NCBI RefSeq assembly: GCF_000993785.3
Contig: NZ_CP009922.3
Location: 620,001 to 684,000, forward strand
Reading direction: 5' to 3'
DNA length: 64,000 bases
Source of the DNA: Streptomyces xiamenensis
GTDB lineage: Bacteria; Actinomycetota; Actinomycetes; Streptomycetales; Streptomycetaceae
Position numbers and translations under genes: made by a program. Under the pieces are notes generated by a model, which ran no database searches, had not been told where the DNA came from, and saw nothing but the letters and a program-made list of their open reading frames with translations. Positions 32,133 to 40,704 of the stretch are shown piece by piece. Numbering within the stretch: the stretch's first letter is position 1; the number at the start of each line of letters is the position of its first letter.

Positions 32133-33623
32133 TCAGCGGGTGGAGGCGGCGGGCGCGTGGGGCGCGGACACCGGCCCCTCCCCCGCCTCCCCGTCCGGCT
32201 CCCGCTCCCCGGACCGCTCGGCGCGGGGCACCTTCCAGCCGGTGATCGCGTACAACAGCGAGAACGCCATCGACAGGAAGACGAAGAAGTAGAACGGCAG
32301 ATACGTCAGGGTGGACACACCCAGCACCCCGGCGACGAAGACCCCGCCGCTGGACCACGGGAAGACCGGGTCGTTCGCGGTGCCGGAGTCCTCCAGGATC
32401 CGGGAGAGATTCCTGGGGTCGAGGCCGAACTTGTGGTACAGCGGCAGCAGCAGCGAGCCGGACATCACGGCGGCGAAGCTGAACGAGCCGCCCAGCGCCA
32501 CCAGCGCGGGCACCAGGAAGATGCTGGTCACCATCAGCCGGCGGGGTGTGGTGATCCAGCGCAGCGTCGGGGTGATCAGCGCCAGCAGCATCCCGGAGCC
32601 GGTGAGCAGTCCGGCCATCCCGATGGCGAACAGGAACAGGGCCACCATGCCCATCATGGACATGACGCCGCCGCCGGAGACCAGGGAGTCGACGGTGGCG
32701 GTGCCGGTCTCCATGACGAAGCCGTTGTAGAGAACCGACAGGGTGTCGCTGACGGAGGCACCCTGGTACAGCACCGCCACCAGGGCCCCGGCGAGCGCGC
32801 CGACGAAGATCGAGGGCCAGGCCGGTTTGCGCATCAGCAGCAGCACCAGGACCACGACGATCGGCAGGAACGCCGGCAGGCCCAGGGAGAAGTTCTCCGA
32901 CAGGGCCGCGTTGATGGCCTCGGCCTCGGCGACGGAGCCCCGGCCGTGCGAGGTGGTGAACCCCAGCACCGTGAAGATGCCGCCGCACAGCAGGATGGTG
33001 GGGACGGTGGTCCAGGTCAGATGCCGGATGTGGCGGGTGAGGTCGGTGCCCACCAGGGCGGCGTTGAGGTTGGTCGAGTCGGAGAACGGGGACATCTTGT
33101 CGCCGAAGTAGGCGCCGCAGACGATGGCGCCGGCGGTCATCGCCACCGGGTAGCCCATCCCCTCCCCCACCCCCATCATGGCGACGCCGACCGTGCCGAT
33201 GGTGCCCCAGGAGGTCCCGGTGGCCATCGACGCGAGAATGCACAGCAGCAGCGTGGTGGGCAGGAAAAGCTGCGGGGAGAGCACCGACAGGCCCAGGTGC
33301 ACGAGGGCGGGGATGGTGCCGGATTCCGCCCAGGAGCCGATGAGCGCGCCCACCGCCATCAGAATCATGATGAGACCGAGCACGCTGCGTATCGCTCGGA
33401 ATGCGAAATTCTCGGCGTCATCGAAGCTGTACCCCAGACGCATCACCAGGGGGACCAGCGCGACCATGGAAATGAACAGCAGCAGCTGGATATCCGCGTC
33501 GAATCCCAGGGATCCGACGAGAAGTATGGCGACAACGATAAGGACGGAACCGGCGGCATAGGCAAATCCCGGCTCCTTCGCGGTGGCCGCCGTCGCCGGT
33601 TCCCCGGAGGTCTGCGTACTCAT
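32133..33623 (-). CDS. Na+/H+ antiporter of the NhaC family
   Basis: 496 aa. ATG at 33623 (MSTQTSGEPATA); the open frame extends to 33731 but without a ribosome site. About 11-12 membrane segments. Family marks: LIGSWAESGTIPALVHLGL near residue 95, SMATGTSWGTIGTVGVAMMG near residue 133, GAYFGDKMSPFSDSTNLNAA near residue 175 and the late SGTANDPVFPWSSGGVF. Such proteins exchange sodium for protons or, in MleN, for malate/lactate. It is convergent with the efflux pump and divergent from a LysR regulator, which may control it. Confidence 0.9.
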   Translation of the reverse strand: MSTQTSGEPATAATAKEPGFAYAAGSVLIVVAILLVGSLGFDADIQLLLFISMVALVPLVMRLGYSFDDAENFAFRAIRSVLGLIMILMAVGALIGSWAESGTIPALVHLGLSVLSPQLFLPTTLLLCILASMATGTSWGTIGTVGVAMMGVGEGMGYPVAMTAGAIVCGAYFGDKMSPFSDSTNLNAALVGTDLTRHIRHLTWTTVPTILLCGGIFTVLGFTTSHGRGSVAEAEAINAALSENFSLGLPAFLPIVVVLVLLLMRKPAWPSIFVGALAGALVAVLYQGASVSDTLSVLYNGFVMETGTATVDSLVSGGGVMSMMGMVALFLFAIGMAGLLTGSGMLLALITPTLRWITTPRRLMVTSIFLVPALVALGGSFSFAAVMSGSLLLPLYHKFGLDPRNLSRILEDSGTANDPVFPWSSGGVFVAGVLGVSTLTYLPFYFFVFLSMAFSLLYAITGWKVPRAERSGEREPDGEAGEGPVSAPHAPAASTR

Positions 33624-33767
33624 GAGAGGCACCACTTTCGCTTTCCGCACCCGGAGACGCGTTACCAATAAATTAACGGGTGGGGTGTCTTTGATAGACC
33701 GGTACGCTACGGGCAGCCTGGCCCCCGGCACAGTCTCAATCCACAGCGCTTCCTCAAGGGATCACCT

Positions 33768-34706
33768 ATGGCACAGCCGACCCTGATGCAGTTGAGCTAC
33801 TTTCTGGCGGCGGTCAGCCATGGCTCCTTCTCCGCGGCGGCCGATGCCCTGCACATCGCCCAGCCGAGCCTGTCCGAGCAGATCAGACGCCTGGAGCACA
33901 CGCTGGGTGTGGTGCTGTTCACCCGCACCAACCGCCGCCTGCAACTGACCGACGCCGGCCGTACGCTGCTGCCGCACGCCGAGCGCACCCTGGCCGATGT
34001 CCGCGAGCTGGGACAGGCGGTGCGCGAGGTGCGCACCCTGTCCGGCGGCACCGTCTCCTTCGGTGCCTTCAACAGCGCGCACCTGTATCTGCTCACCCCG
34101 CTCATCCGCGACTTCCACGAGCAGTACCCGCAGGTGCTGGTGCGGGTGGTCGGGCTGAACTCCGCCGAGGTCGCCGACGCGGTGCGCGGCGGCGAGCTGG
34201 AGGCGGGACTGGTCCAGCTGCCGATCAAGGACCACGGCCTCTCGGTGGGAGCGCCGGTCCTCACCGACACCGTGGTGTACGTCAGCGCCGACCCGGAGCG
34301 GGCCCGGGTGCCGGTCGGCATCGAGGCGCTGGCCGCCGCCCCGCTGGTGCTCTCCGAAGCCCGCTGGGAGGACGAGGACCCGCTGCGCCGGGCGCTGACC
34401 GAACGCGCCCAGCGGGCAGGGGTGACGCTGCGCCCGTACGCCGAGGTGGAGTTCCAGACGCACGCGGTGGAGCTGGCCGCGCACGGGGTCGGCGACTCGC
34501 TGGTGTCCTATCTGGTGGCCCGCTCCCAGGGGTACACGCGGCGCCTGCACTGGGCCCAGCTGGACCCGCCCGTGGAGGAGCACTTCGCCTTCATCACCCG
34601 CTCCGGCGGAGCGCTCTCCCCGGCCACCCGGATGTTCATGAAGATCGCGCACAAGCACATCGCGGCCCTCCAGCGGCGCGCGAAGCGCGGCCTGGCCCAA
34701 GGCTGA
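33768..34706 (+). CDS. LysR-family transcriptional regulator
   Basis: 312 aa. ATG at 33768 with AAGGGA upstream. Helix-turn-helix at residues 1-60 (LSYFLAAVSHGSFSAAADAL, then PSLSEQIRRLEHTLG and QLTDAG). The effector domain starts near residue 88 (GGTVSFGAFNSAHLYLLTPL). It lies between the divergent NhaC gene (144-bp gap) and the codirectional FMO-SDR pair (64-bp gap), so it could regulate either. The LysR/NhaC divergence is the more usual regulatory geometry. Confidence 0.88.
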   Translation: MAQPTLMQLSYFLAAVSHGSFSAAADALHIAQPSLSEQIRRLEHTLGVVLFTRTNRRLQLTDAGRTLLPHAERTLADVRELGQAVREVRTLSGGTVSFGAFNSAHLYLLTPLIRDFHEQYPQVLVRVVGLNSAEVADAVRGGELEAGLVQLPIKDHGLSVGAPVLTDTVVYVSADPERARVPVGIEALAAAPLVLSEARWEDEDPLRRALTERAQRAGVTLRPYAEVEFQTHAVELAAHGVGDSLVSYLVARSQGYTRRLHWAQLDPPVEEHFAFITRSGGALSPATRMFMKIAHKHIAALQRRAKRGLAQG

Positions 34707-34722
34707 GGCTATCGATGGTGCT

Positions 34723-34739
34723 GTAAATCAAGCATTTAC
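34723..34739. promoter_or_regulatory. AT-rich inverted repeat upstream of FMO gene
   Basis: GTAAAT-CAAGC-ATTTAC (34723-34739) is a 17-nt inverted repeat 32 nt before the FMO start. It contains the decamer AAGCATTTAC that also occurs in the MarR promoter at 29946. Confidence 0.45.
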
Positions 34740-34770
34740 CGGAGATGGCCGCTGTCGTGATACTCCGCAC

Positions 34771-36063
34771 ATGGGAACCAATCACCGACAGCGGGTGTGC
34801 GTCATCGGCGCCGGGGCCGCCGGGCTCGAAGCGCTGCGGGTGCTGCGGGCCGAGGGCCTGGAGGTGGACTGCTTCGAACGCACCGGGCGTGTGGGCGGCC
34901 ACTGGCACACCGACTACGAGGCGCTGCACCTGATCACACCGCGCGGCAGTTCGGGCTTCGAGGGCGCGCCGATGCCCGCCGACTATCCGCTCTTCCCCAG
35001 CCGGGACCAGGTACGGGACTACCTGGAGGACTTCGCCGACCGGGAAGGGCTGCGCCCGCACATCACCCTCGACACCGAGATCACCGCGGTGGAACGCGAG
35101 CCGGAGGGCCCGGGCTGGCTGGTGCGCACGGCGGACGGGACGGAGCGGGCGTACGACGCCGTGGTGGTCGCCAACGGCCACCACTGGGACCCCAGACTGC
35201 CCAAGGCCGCCGCCGACTTCGCGGGCCGTTCGCTGCACTCCGGCGAGTACCGCAACACCGGGGACATCGACGGCGAGCGGGTCCTGGTCGTCGGCTCGGG
35301 CAACTCGGGCTGCGATCTGGCGGTGGACGCCGCCAACGCCCGGCTGCGCACCGACATATCGGTGCGCAACGGCCATGTGTTCCAGCCCAAGACGTTCTTC
35401 GGGCGGCCGCGCAACGAACTGCCGCTGGTCCCCCGGCTGCCGGGCCGCCTCGCCGAGCGGGTGACCAGGACCCTGGTGAAGATCTCGGTGGGCACGGCCG
35501 AGCGTTACCCGGGGCTGCCCACCCCGGCCACCGAGAACCTCAACGAGCAGCTGCCGGTGGTCAACGAGCTGCTGCTGTACTGGATCCAGCACGGCCGGAT
35601 CGCGGTCCGGCCCGGCATCGAGGCCATCGAGGGCCGCACGGTGCGCTTCACGGACGGCACCCGGCGTGAGTACGACACGGTGCTGTGGGCCACCGGCTTC
35701 CGGGTGAGCCTGCCATTCCTGCCGCCCGAGCTGCTGACCTGGCAGGGCGGAGCACCGTTGCGCACGGCGGGACTGACCGTGCCGACCGGAGTGCCGGGAC
35801 TGTACTTCGTCGGTCTCGCGAGCCCGCGCGGGCCGCAGTTCCCGGTGTTCTCCGCGCAGTCGCGCCTGGTCGCCCGGCTGATCACGCTGACCGACCGGCT
35901 CTCGGGCCGGCTCGCCCGGCCGCTGCCGGACGTCCTGGAGCGCCGGTTCGGCGCCGATGACCGGATCGACATCCTGCGGCCGGTGTGGAGCGAGCAGATG
36001 CGACGGGTCAACCGCTTCCTGGACGACCTGGAGCGCGGCGCCCGCGCGCGGGGGATCCGGTGA
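34771..36063 (+). CDS. Flavin-containing monooxygenase
   Basis: 430 aa. ATG at 34771. FAD-binding GAGAAG at residues 13-18 and NADPH-binding GSGNSG near residue 173 flank the FMO fingerprint F-x-G-x3-H-S-x2-Y, visible as FAGRSLHSGEY near residue 150. ATGF near residue 311 is the usual second signature. The enzyme oxygenates a soft nucleophile or performs Baeyer-Villiger-type oxidation using NADPH and O2. Next to a ketoreductase-type SDR with 69-nt spacing, it probably works on an alcohol/ketone pair. The substrate is unknown. Confidence 0.88.
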   Translation: MGTNHRQRVCVIGAGAAGLEALRVLRAEGLEVDCFERTGRVGGHWHTDYEALHLITPRGSSGFEGAPMPADYPLFPSRDQVRDYLEDFADREGLRPHITLDTEITAVEREPEGPGWLVRTADGTERAYDAVVVANGHHWDPRLPKAAADFAGRSLHSGEYRNTGDIDGERVLVVGSGNSGCDLAVDAANARLRTDISVRNGHVFQPKTFFGRPRNELPLVPRLPGRLAERVTRTLVKISVGTAERYPGLPTPATENLNEQLPVVNELLLYWIQHGRIAVRPGIEAIEGRTVRFTDGTRREYDTVLWATGFRVSLPFLPPELLTWQGGAPLRTAGLTVPTGVPGLYFVGLASPRGPQFPVFSAQSRLVARLITLTDRLSGRLARPLPDVLERRFGADDRIDILRPVWSEQMRRVNRFLDDLERGARARGIR

Positions 36064-36131
36064 ACCACGACACGAGGCGCACGACAGCGACGACCCACAC
36101 GAGCACGAACACGAACGCGAGGGAGAGCACC

Positions 36132-36842
36132 GTGGACAGGACCGTACTGGTGACCGGCGCCGCCAGCGGCATGGGACAGTCGGTGGCACGGCGGTTCGCC
36201 GCCGGGGGCTGGCAGGTGCTGGCCGTGGACCGGGACGCCGCCGCGCTGGCCGAGGGCGCGCGCGAGGTCGGCGAGTCGTTCATCCCGCTGGCCGCCGACG
36301 TCACCGACCGGGCCGGGCTCCAGCAGGGCCTGATCGGCGCCCTGGGCACCGCCTCGCTGCGTGCCGTGGTCAACGCCGCCGGCGTCTACCCGCCCACCCG
36401 CCTCGATGACTTCACCGAGGAGCTGTACCGGCGGATCTTCGACGTGAACGTGCTCGGCACGCTGAATGTGACGGCCGTGACCACCCCGCTGCTCGCGGCG
36501 GCCGGCGGCGGCGCGGTGGTGAACTTCGCCTCGGTGGACGCCTTCGCGGTCTCCCCCGGGCAGTTGCTGTACAGCGCGTCGAAGGCGGCGGTGGTCTCGC
36601 TCACCAAGTCCCTCGCCATCGAGCTGGCACCGGACAACATCACGGTGAACGCCGTCGCTCCGGGCTGGGTGGACACCCCGGGCAACGCGGCGACCGGACG
36701 GATGGCGGACGTGGCGCAGAACATCCCGCTGCGGCGGGTGGCCCGTCCCGAGGAGATCGCCGACTGGGTGTGGGCACTGGTGCACGGCGGCTACGTGACC
36801 GGCGAGTCGCTGGTGATCGCGGGCGGCAGCGTCATGCGGTGA
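36132..36842 (+). CDS. Short-chain dehydrogenase/reductase (SDR)
   Basis: 236 aa. GTG at 36132 with a strong GAGGGAG site; an in-frame GTG at 36060 would add an unlikely Thr/Asn-rich leader. Classical SDR: TGAASGMG (residues 8-15), NAAG in AVVNAAGVYPP, catalytic Ser in NFASVDAF, YSASK with Tyr and Lys, and VNAVAPGWVDTPG. It is an NAD(P)(H)-dependent oxidoreductase, soluble. It follows the FMO gene and is closed by a strong hairpin at 36901, so the two form an operon. Confidence 0.9.
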   Translation: MDRTVLVTGAASGMGQSVARRFAAGGWQVLAVDRDAAALAEGAREVGESFIPLAADVTDRAGLQQGLIGALGTASLRAVVNAAGVYPPTRLDDFTEELYRRIFDVNVLGTLNVTAVTTPLLAAAGGGAVVNFASVDAFAVSPGQLLYSASKAAVVSLTKSLAIELAPDNITVNAVAPGWVDTPGNAATGRMADVAQNIPLRRVARPEEIADWVWALVHGGYVTGESLVIAGGSVMR

Positions 36843-36900
36843 CAGGTGCCGCCCGCAGGAACACGGCGGGGCCGCGCGGCCGCGGCACTGCGCCCGCCGT

Positions 36901-36929
36901 CCGGTCCGGCCCCGCGAGGGCCGGACCGG
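36901..36929. terminator. Bidirectional terminator hairpin
   Basis: A perfect 12-bp stem, CCGGTCCGGCCC (36901-36912) with GGGCCGGACCGG (36918-36929), and loop CGCGA, between the SDR gene and the convergent DUF397 gene. Confidence 0.8.
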
Positions 36930-36976
36930 GGGCTCACCGGCGGGGGCGGCCGGGGCCGCGCCCCCGGGACCGGTGC

Positions 36977-37234
36977 TCAGGTCAGCAGGAAGTCCGCCTC
37001 GCCGTGCTTGGCGCCACGGATGAAGGTCTCGATCTCGTGCGGGGTGTAGATCAGCGCCGGGCCCTCGGGGTCGGTGGACTGACGCAGGGCCACCCGGCCG
37101 TCGGCCAGTTTCATGGCTTCCACGCAGTTGCCGCCATTGGTACCGCTCCAGGGCTTGCGCCAGCCCGCGTTGCCGAGTTCCTTGGCGGGCATCCCGTTGT
37201 AGATGTGGGGGGGAGGAGAGGGCGATATACCCAT
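36977..37234 (-). CDS. DUF397 protein of the WhiJ/AbaA-like locus
   Basis: 85 aa. ATG at 37234, 3 nt after the stop of the XRE gene. Signature GWRKPWSGTNGGNCVEAMKL near residue 24 followed by ALRQSTDPEGPALIYTPHE and a C-terminal FIRGAKHGEADFLL. It forms, with the XRE gene and the divergent ATP-binding protein gene, the three-part layout known from whiJ/abaA-like loci in Streptomyces, where such proteins affect sporulation or antibiotic production. Confidence 0.9.
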   Translation of the reverse strand: MGISPSPPPHIYNGMPAKELGNAGWRKPWSGTNGGNCVEAMKLADGRVALRQSTDPEGPALIYTPHEIETFIRGAKHGEADFLLT

Positions 37235-37237
37235 GAG

Positions 37238-38095
37238 TCACAGCTCCTTGCGAATCTCACCGAGGATGGCCACGGTGTCCTGTACAGACGCGGCCTGCGC
37301 GCCCATGCGGTCCAGCACCTCCAGATAGGCGATGGTGTCGGGGCGTTCATCGTGGTACACCGCACCGGTGAGGCTCTCGGTGTAGATGATGTCCGGCAGC
37401 TCCGGGATCTCGAACCGGAACAGCTGGAAGGGCCCGAACATGCCGGGGTGGGGCCCGGCACTGAACGGCATGATCTGTAGCGTCACGTTCGGCAGGGACG
37501 TGATCTTGAGCAGATGGTCGATCTGCTCCCGCATGACGGCCGGATCCGGCAGCCGTCTGCGCAGTACGTGTTCCTCCATGACCGCCCACACCAGCGGCGG
37601 CCTGGTGCGGGTGAGCAGATCCGCGCGCTCCATGCGCAGCGCGACCCGGCGGTCCAGTTCCTCCTCGCTGCCGTGCGGGAAGCCGGTCCGCAGCAGCTCG
37701 CGGGCGTAGGCGGGGGTCTGCAGCAGTCCGGGAACGCAGTGCGGTTCGTAGGACCTGATGAGGCGGGCCTCGCCCTCCAGGGAGACGTAGAGGCTGAACC
37801 AGTCGGGCAGCACGTCGCGGAAGTTGTGCCACCAGCCGGGCTGGTTGGCCTCCTCGACCAGGGTGAGAAAGGCGTCCGCCTCCGCGCCGCCGACCCCGTA
37901 CCGCTCCAGCAGCGCCTTCACGTACAGCGGTTTGAGGCCGACCTCGGCCTTCTCCATGCGCCGCACGGTGGTGGTGTTGACGCTCAGCGCCTTGGCGGCG
38001 TCCGCGAAGGTGCAGTCGGCCCGCTCACGCAGATCCCGGAGGCGCAGACCGAGGACGATCTGTCCCACGGTCGGCCCCGAGCGCGCTTCCGCCAC
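37238..38095 (-). CDS. XRE-family regulator with DUF5753 domain (WhiJ-like)
   Basis: 285 aa. GTG at 38095 with GGAGGAG upstream. Helix-turn-helix at about residues 12-65 (LRLRDLRERADCTFADAAKAL, then VNTTTVRRMEKAEVGL). The DUF5753 domain has HCVPGLLQTPAYARELLRTG near residue 118 and LVWAVMEEHVLRRRL, PNVTLQIMPFSAGPHPGMFG. A 19-nt perfect palindrome at 38214 lies between it and the divergent ATP-binding gene and is a good candidate operator. Confidence 0.9.
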   Translation of the reverse strand: MAEARSGPTVGQIVLGLRLRDLRERADCTFADAAKALSVNTTTVRRMEKAEVGLKPLYVKALLERYGVGGAEADAFLTLVEEANQPGWWHNFRDVLPDWFSLYVSLEGEARLIRSYEPHCVPGLLQTPAYARELLRTGFPHGSEEELDRRVALRMERADLLTRTRPPLVWAVMEEHVLRRRLPDPAVMREQIDHLLKITSLPNVTLQIMPFSAGPHPGMFGPFQLFRFEIPELPDIIYTESLTGAVYHDERPDTIAYLEVLDRMGAQAASVQDTVAILGEIRKEL

Positions 38096-38213
38096 GGTGT
38101 CTCCTCCAGCGCCCTGTCAGCCACGCCTTGTTGGTGTACGCAATGCGACCGGTCCCGGCCCTCAGGGCGTAAGTGTGCCACAGCGGTAATGGCATCGACA
38201 GAGATCGCTTCGC

Positions 38214-38232
38214 GTTCTGCGAATCGCAGAAC
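38214..38232. promoter_or_regulatory. 19-nt palindrome between XRE and ATP-binding protein genes
   Basis: GTTCTGCG (38214-38221), AAT, CGCAGAAC (38225-38232): perfect 8-bp arms in the divergent promoter region. It is the likely binding site of the adjacent XRE regulator. Confidence 0.6.
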
Positions 38233-38321
38233 TCCCCTTGCGCTCTGCGCACATCAGAGCTCATAGTGAACACGTGACCCGGCTCACGCTGGCCCCGGTT
38301 CCATGGAAGGCGCACCCGCTC

Positions 38322-38782
38322 GTGTTCTCATCCCCCCGCACGACGCCGCTCCCGGTATCCCTCCCGCTCCCCGCCACGCCCCTGGCGGACCCCCCGGGAG
38401 AGAGATTCGAGCTGCCGTCCCGACCGGCCTCGGTCGCCGCCGCGCGGGAGGTCGTACGGCACCGGCTGAGCGGCTGGGGGTGCCGCGCGACCTGATCGAC
38501 ACCGGGCGCCTGGTGATCTCCGAGCTGGTCACCAACGCGCTGCTGCACACGGACAGCGAGCGCATCGTGTGCCGGATCGAGCGCCGCGGATTCCAGGTGC
38601 GGATCGAGGTCGCCGACCAGGGGCCCGGCATCGACCCCTGTGCGCCGCGCTGCTGCCCGGCGGATCCGGACGCCGAGGGCGGGCGCGGACTGCTGCTGCT
38701 GGACGCGATGGCCACCCGGTGGGGTGTGATCTCTCCCGACCAGGGCGCCGGATGTACGGTCTGGGCGGAAATCGCCCCCTGA
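38322..38782 (+). pseudogene. Anti-sigma-type ATP-binding protein (HATPase_c), frameshifted
   Basis: The protein is split over two frames. The first frame carries the family start FELPSRPASVAAAREVVRHRLSGWG and hits a stop at 38493. The second frame, from about 38480, continues with VPRDLIDTGRLVISELVTNALLH (the N-box), then VADQGPGIDP and GRGLLLLDAMATRWG (G1/G2 boxes). One extra G in the G5 run at 38476-38480 would join them exactly (SGWG-VPRD). Start is uncertain (GTG 38322 or 38274). The ATG at 38303 belongs to the wrong frame. Family members bind ATP and regulate sigma factors or pair with XRE-DUF397 loci. Either a true loss or a sequencing error. Confidence 0.85.
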
Positions 38783-38866
38783 TTCGCAGCCGGGACGTTT
38801 TGCTAGTGTCCCTGGCGTCAGTGGCCTCACCCGGGGCCCCGTCCGCAGCAGCCATCGGGGAGATCC

Positions 38867-40666
38867 GTGTCGTACTCCATACCCCCGCCGCCGGCCCAGC
38901 CACCCACGGTGCACCGGCGGGGCGTCGGGCGTCGGCTCGCGGCCGTTCCCCGGCCGGTGCTGATCAGCGGCGTGGCGTTCCTCGCGCTGGTGTCCGCCGG
39001 GGTCACCGGGTATCTGCTGATGGGCGACGGCATCGCCGAGGGCACCACCGTGCAGGGGGTGGACATCGGCGGGCTCTCCGCGCAGGAGGCGCGCGAGAAG
39101 CTGGAACGTGAGCTGGGCGCGCTGGGCGAGACGCCGCTGACCGTCGTCATCGGCGAGGGAGCGGACGAGGGCGCCGACGCGGACTCCCAGGAAGCCGATG
39201 TCCATGAGCTGGCGCCCGCCGAGGCCGGGCTCTCGCTCGACTTCGAGGCGACCGTCGCCCAGGCCGCCGACCCCTCCCTGCTGGACCGCCTCCTGGGGCG
39301 CGGCGGCGGCGAGATCGAGCTGCTGGTGCACCAGGACGAGGAGCGGGGCCGGGCCGCGCTCACCGAGCTGGCGGAGGACTCCGACAGCACGGTCCGCGAG
39401 GGCGCCATCACCTTCGCCGAGGGGGAGCCCGAGGTCACCCAGCCGCGCGCCGGGGTGGCGCTGGACGTGGAGGGCTCACTGGGCCGGCTGCGCGAGGGCT
39501 ACCCGGCCGCCACCGGCGACGCCGCCCAGCCGGTGCCGCTGCCGGTGACCCGCGCCGAGCCGCTCACCGGGCCGGCGGAGATCGAGCGGGCCCTGGAGGA
39601 GTTCGCCGAACCGGCCGTGTCGGGCCCGGTCCTGCTCACCGCGGGCGAGCGGACCCTGACCATCTCCCCCGAGCTCATCGGCGACCACCTCACCCTGTCC
39701 GCCGACGGCTCCGGCGCCCTGCTGCCGGAGTTCGACGGCGCGGCGCTGGGCTCCGACGAACGTCTCGACGCGGCGGTCGCGGCGGTGGAGACCGAACCGG
39801 TGGAGGCCACGCTGCGGCTGGAGGGCGGCGACGTGGTGGCGGCGAGCCCCGGCAGCGTGGGTTCCACGGTCAGCCGGGAGGCCATCGGCCCGGCCGTCGA
39901 GCCGCTGCTGTTCGCGACCGGTGAGGCCGCCCGTACCGCGCCGGTGGCCACCGAGGAGGTGGAGCCCACCATCAGCCCGGCGAACTACAAGGACCTGGGC
40001 ATCGTGGAGGAGATGTCCTCCTTCACCGTGAACTTCGACGCCGCTCCGTACCGGATCACCAACATCGGGCGGGCCGCCGAGCTGATCAACGGCTCGGTGG
40101 TGGCGCCGGGCGACGAGTGGAGCTTCAACCGCACGGTCGGCGAACGCACCGAGGAGAACGGCTTCGTCGAGGGGATCATCATCCTCGACGACCAGTACAC
40201 CACCGCGCAGGGCGGCGGGGTCTCGGCGGTGGCCACCACCATGTTCAACGCGATGTTCTTCGCCGGGGTCAAGCCGGTGGAGTACGGCGCGCATTCGTTC
40301 TACATCGAGCGCTATCCGGAGGGCCGGGAGGCCACCGTCGCCTGGGGCAGCCTGGATCTGCGCTTCCTCAACGACTCGGGCAACACCATCTACATCCTCG
40401 CCTCCTCCACCGACACCTCGGTGACCATCACCTTCCTCGGTACCAAGCGCTACGACGAGGTCCGCTCGGAGACCGGTCCGCGCACCAACGTGAAGGAGCC
40501 GGGCAGCCGGGAGGGGGCGGAGGGCGACGAGTGCGTCCCGCAGCCGCCGCTGGAGGGCTTCGACGTGGAGGTGACCCGGATCTTCGTCAACGGCGGTGCG
40601 GAGGCCGGGCGCGAGACGTACAACACCACGTACGTCCCGCGCGACGAGGTGGTCTGCGAGGGCTGA
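38867..40666 (+). CDS. VanW-family membrane-anchored protein with PG-binding (YoaR-like) domain
   Basis: 599 aa. GTG at 38867 with GGGGAGA. A Pro-rich cytoplasmic start is followed by one membrane segment near residues 32-52 (LISGVAFLALVSAGVTGYLL), then GTTVQGVDIGGLSAQEAREKL, the YoaR-like putative peptidoglycan-binding repeat. The VanW domain fills about 380-530: GDEWSFNRTVGERTEENGF, GGGVSAVATTMFNAMFFAG and EYGAHSFYIERYPEGREAT. The C-terminal part is outside the cell. VanW occurs in some vancomycin-resistance clusters but its biochemistry is unresolved. It stands alone, closed by a hairpin. Confidence 0.88.
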   Translation: MSYSIPPPPAQPPTVHRRGVGRRLAAVPRPVLISGVAFLALVSAGVTGYLLMGDGIAEGTTVQGVDIGGLSAQEAREKLERELGALGETPLTVVIGEGADEGADADSQEADVHELAPAEAGLSLDFEATVAQAADPSLLDRLLGRGGGEIELLVHQDEERGRAALTELAEDSDSTVREGAITFAEGEPEVTQPRAGVALDVEGSLGRLREGYPAATGDAAQPVPLPVTRAEPLTGPAEIERALEEFAEPAVSGPVLLTAGERTLTISPELIGDHLTLSADGSGALLPEFDGAALGSDERLDAAVAAVETEPVEATLRLEGGDVVAASPGSVGSTVSREAIGPAVEPLLFATGEAARTAPVATEEVEPTISPANYKDLGIVEEMSSFTVNFDAAPYRITNIGRAAELINGSVVAPGDEWSFNRTVGERTEENGFVEGIIILDDQYTTAQGGGVSAVATTMFNAMFFAGVKPVEYGAHSFYIERYPEGREATVAWGSLDLRFLNDSGNTIYILASSTDTSVTITFLGTKRYDEVRSETGPRTNVKEPGSREGAEGDECVPQPPLEGFDVEVTRIFVNGGAEAGRETYNTTYVPRDEVVCEG

Positions 40667-40674
40667 ACCGCCCC

Positions 40675-40695
40675 ACCGGGGCCCGGGGCCCCGGT
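40675..40695. terminator. Bidirectional terminator, vanW / urtE
   Basis: A perfect 9-bp stem, ACCGGGGCC (40675-40683) with GGCCCCGGT (40687-40695), and loop CGG between convergent genes. Confidence 0.7.
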
Positions 40696-40704
40696 CCGCG
40701 GTCC

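Noticed and set aside
38303-38495. ATG at 38303 as start of the ATP-binding protein
   Set aside because: The residues it gives before 38480 are not family-like, whereas another frame encodes the conserved N-terminus; a frameshift explains the data better.
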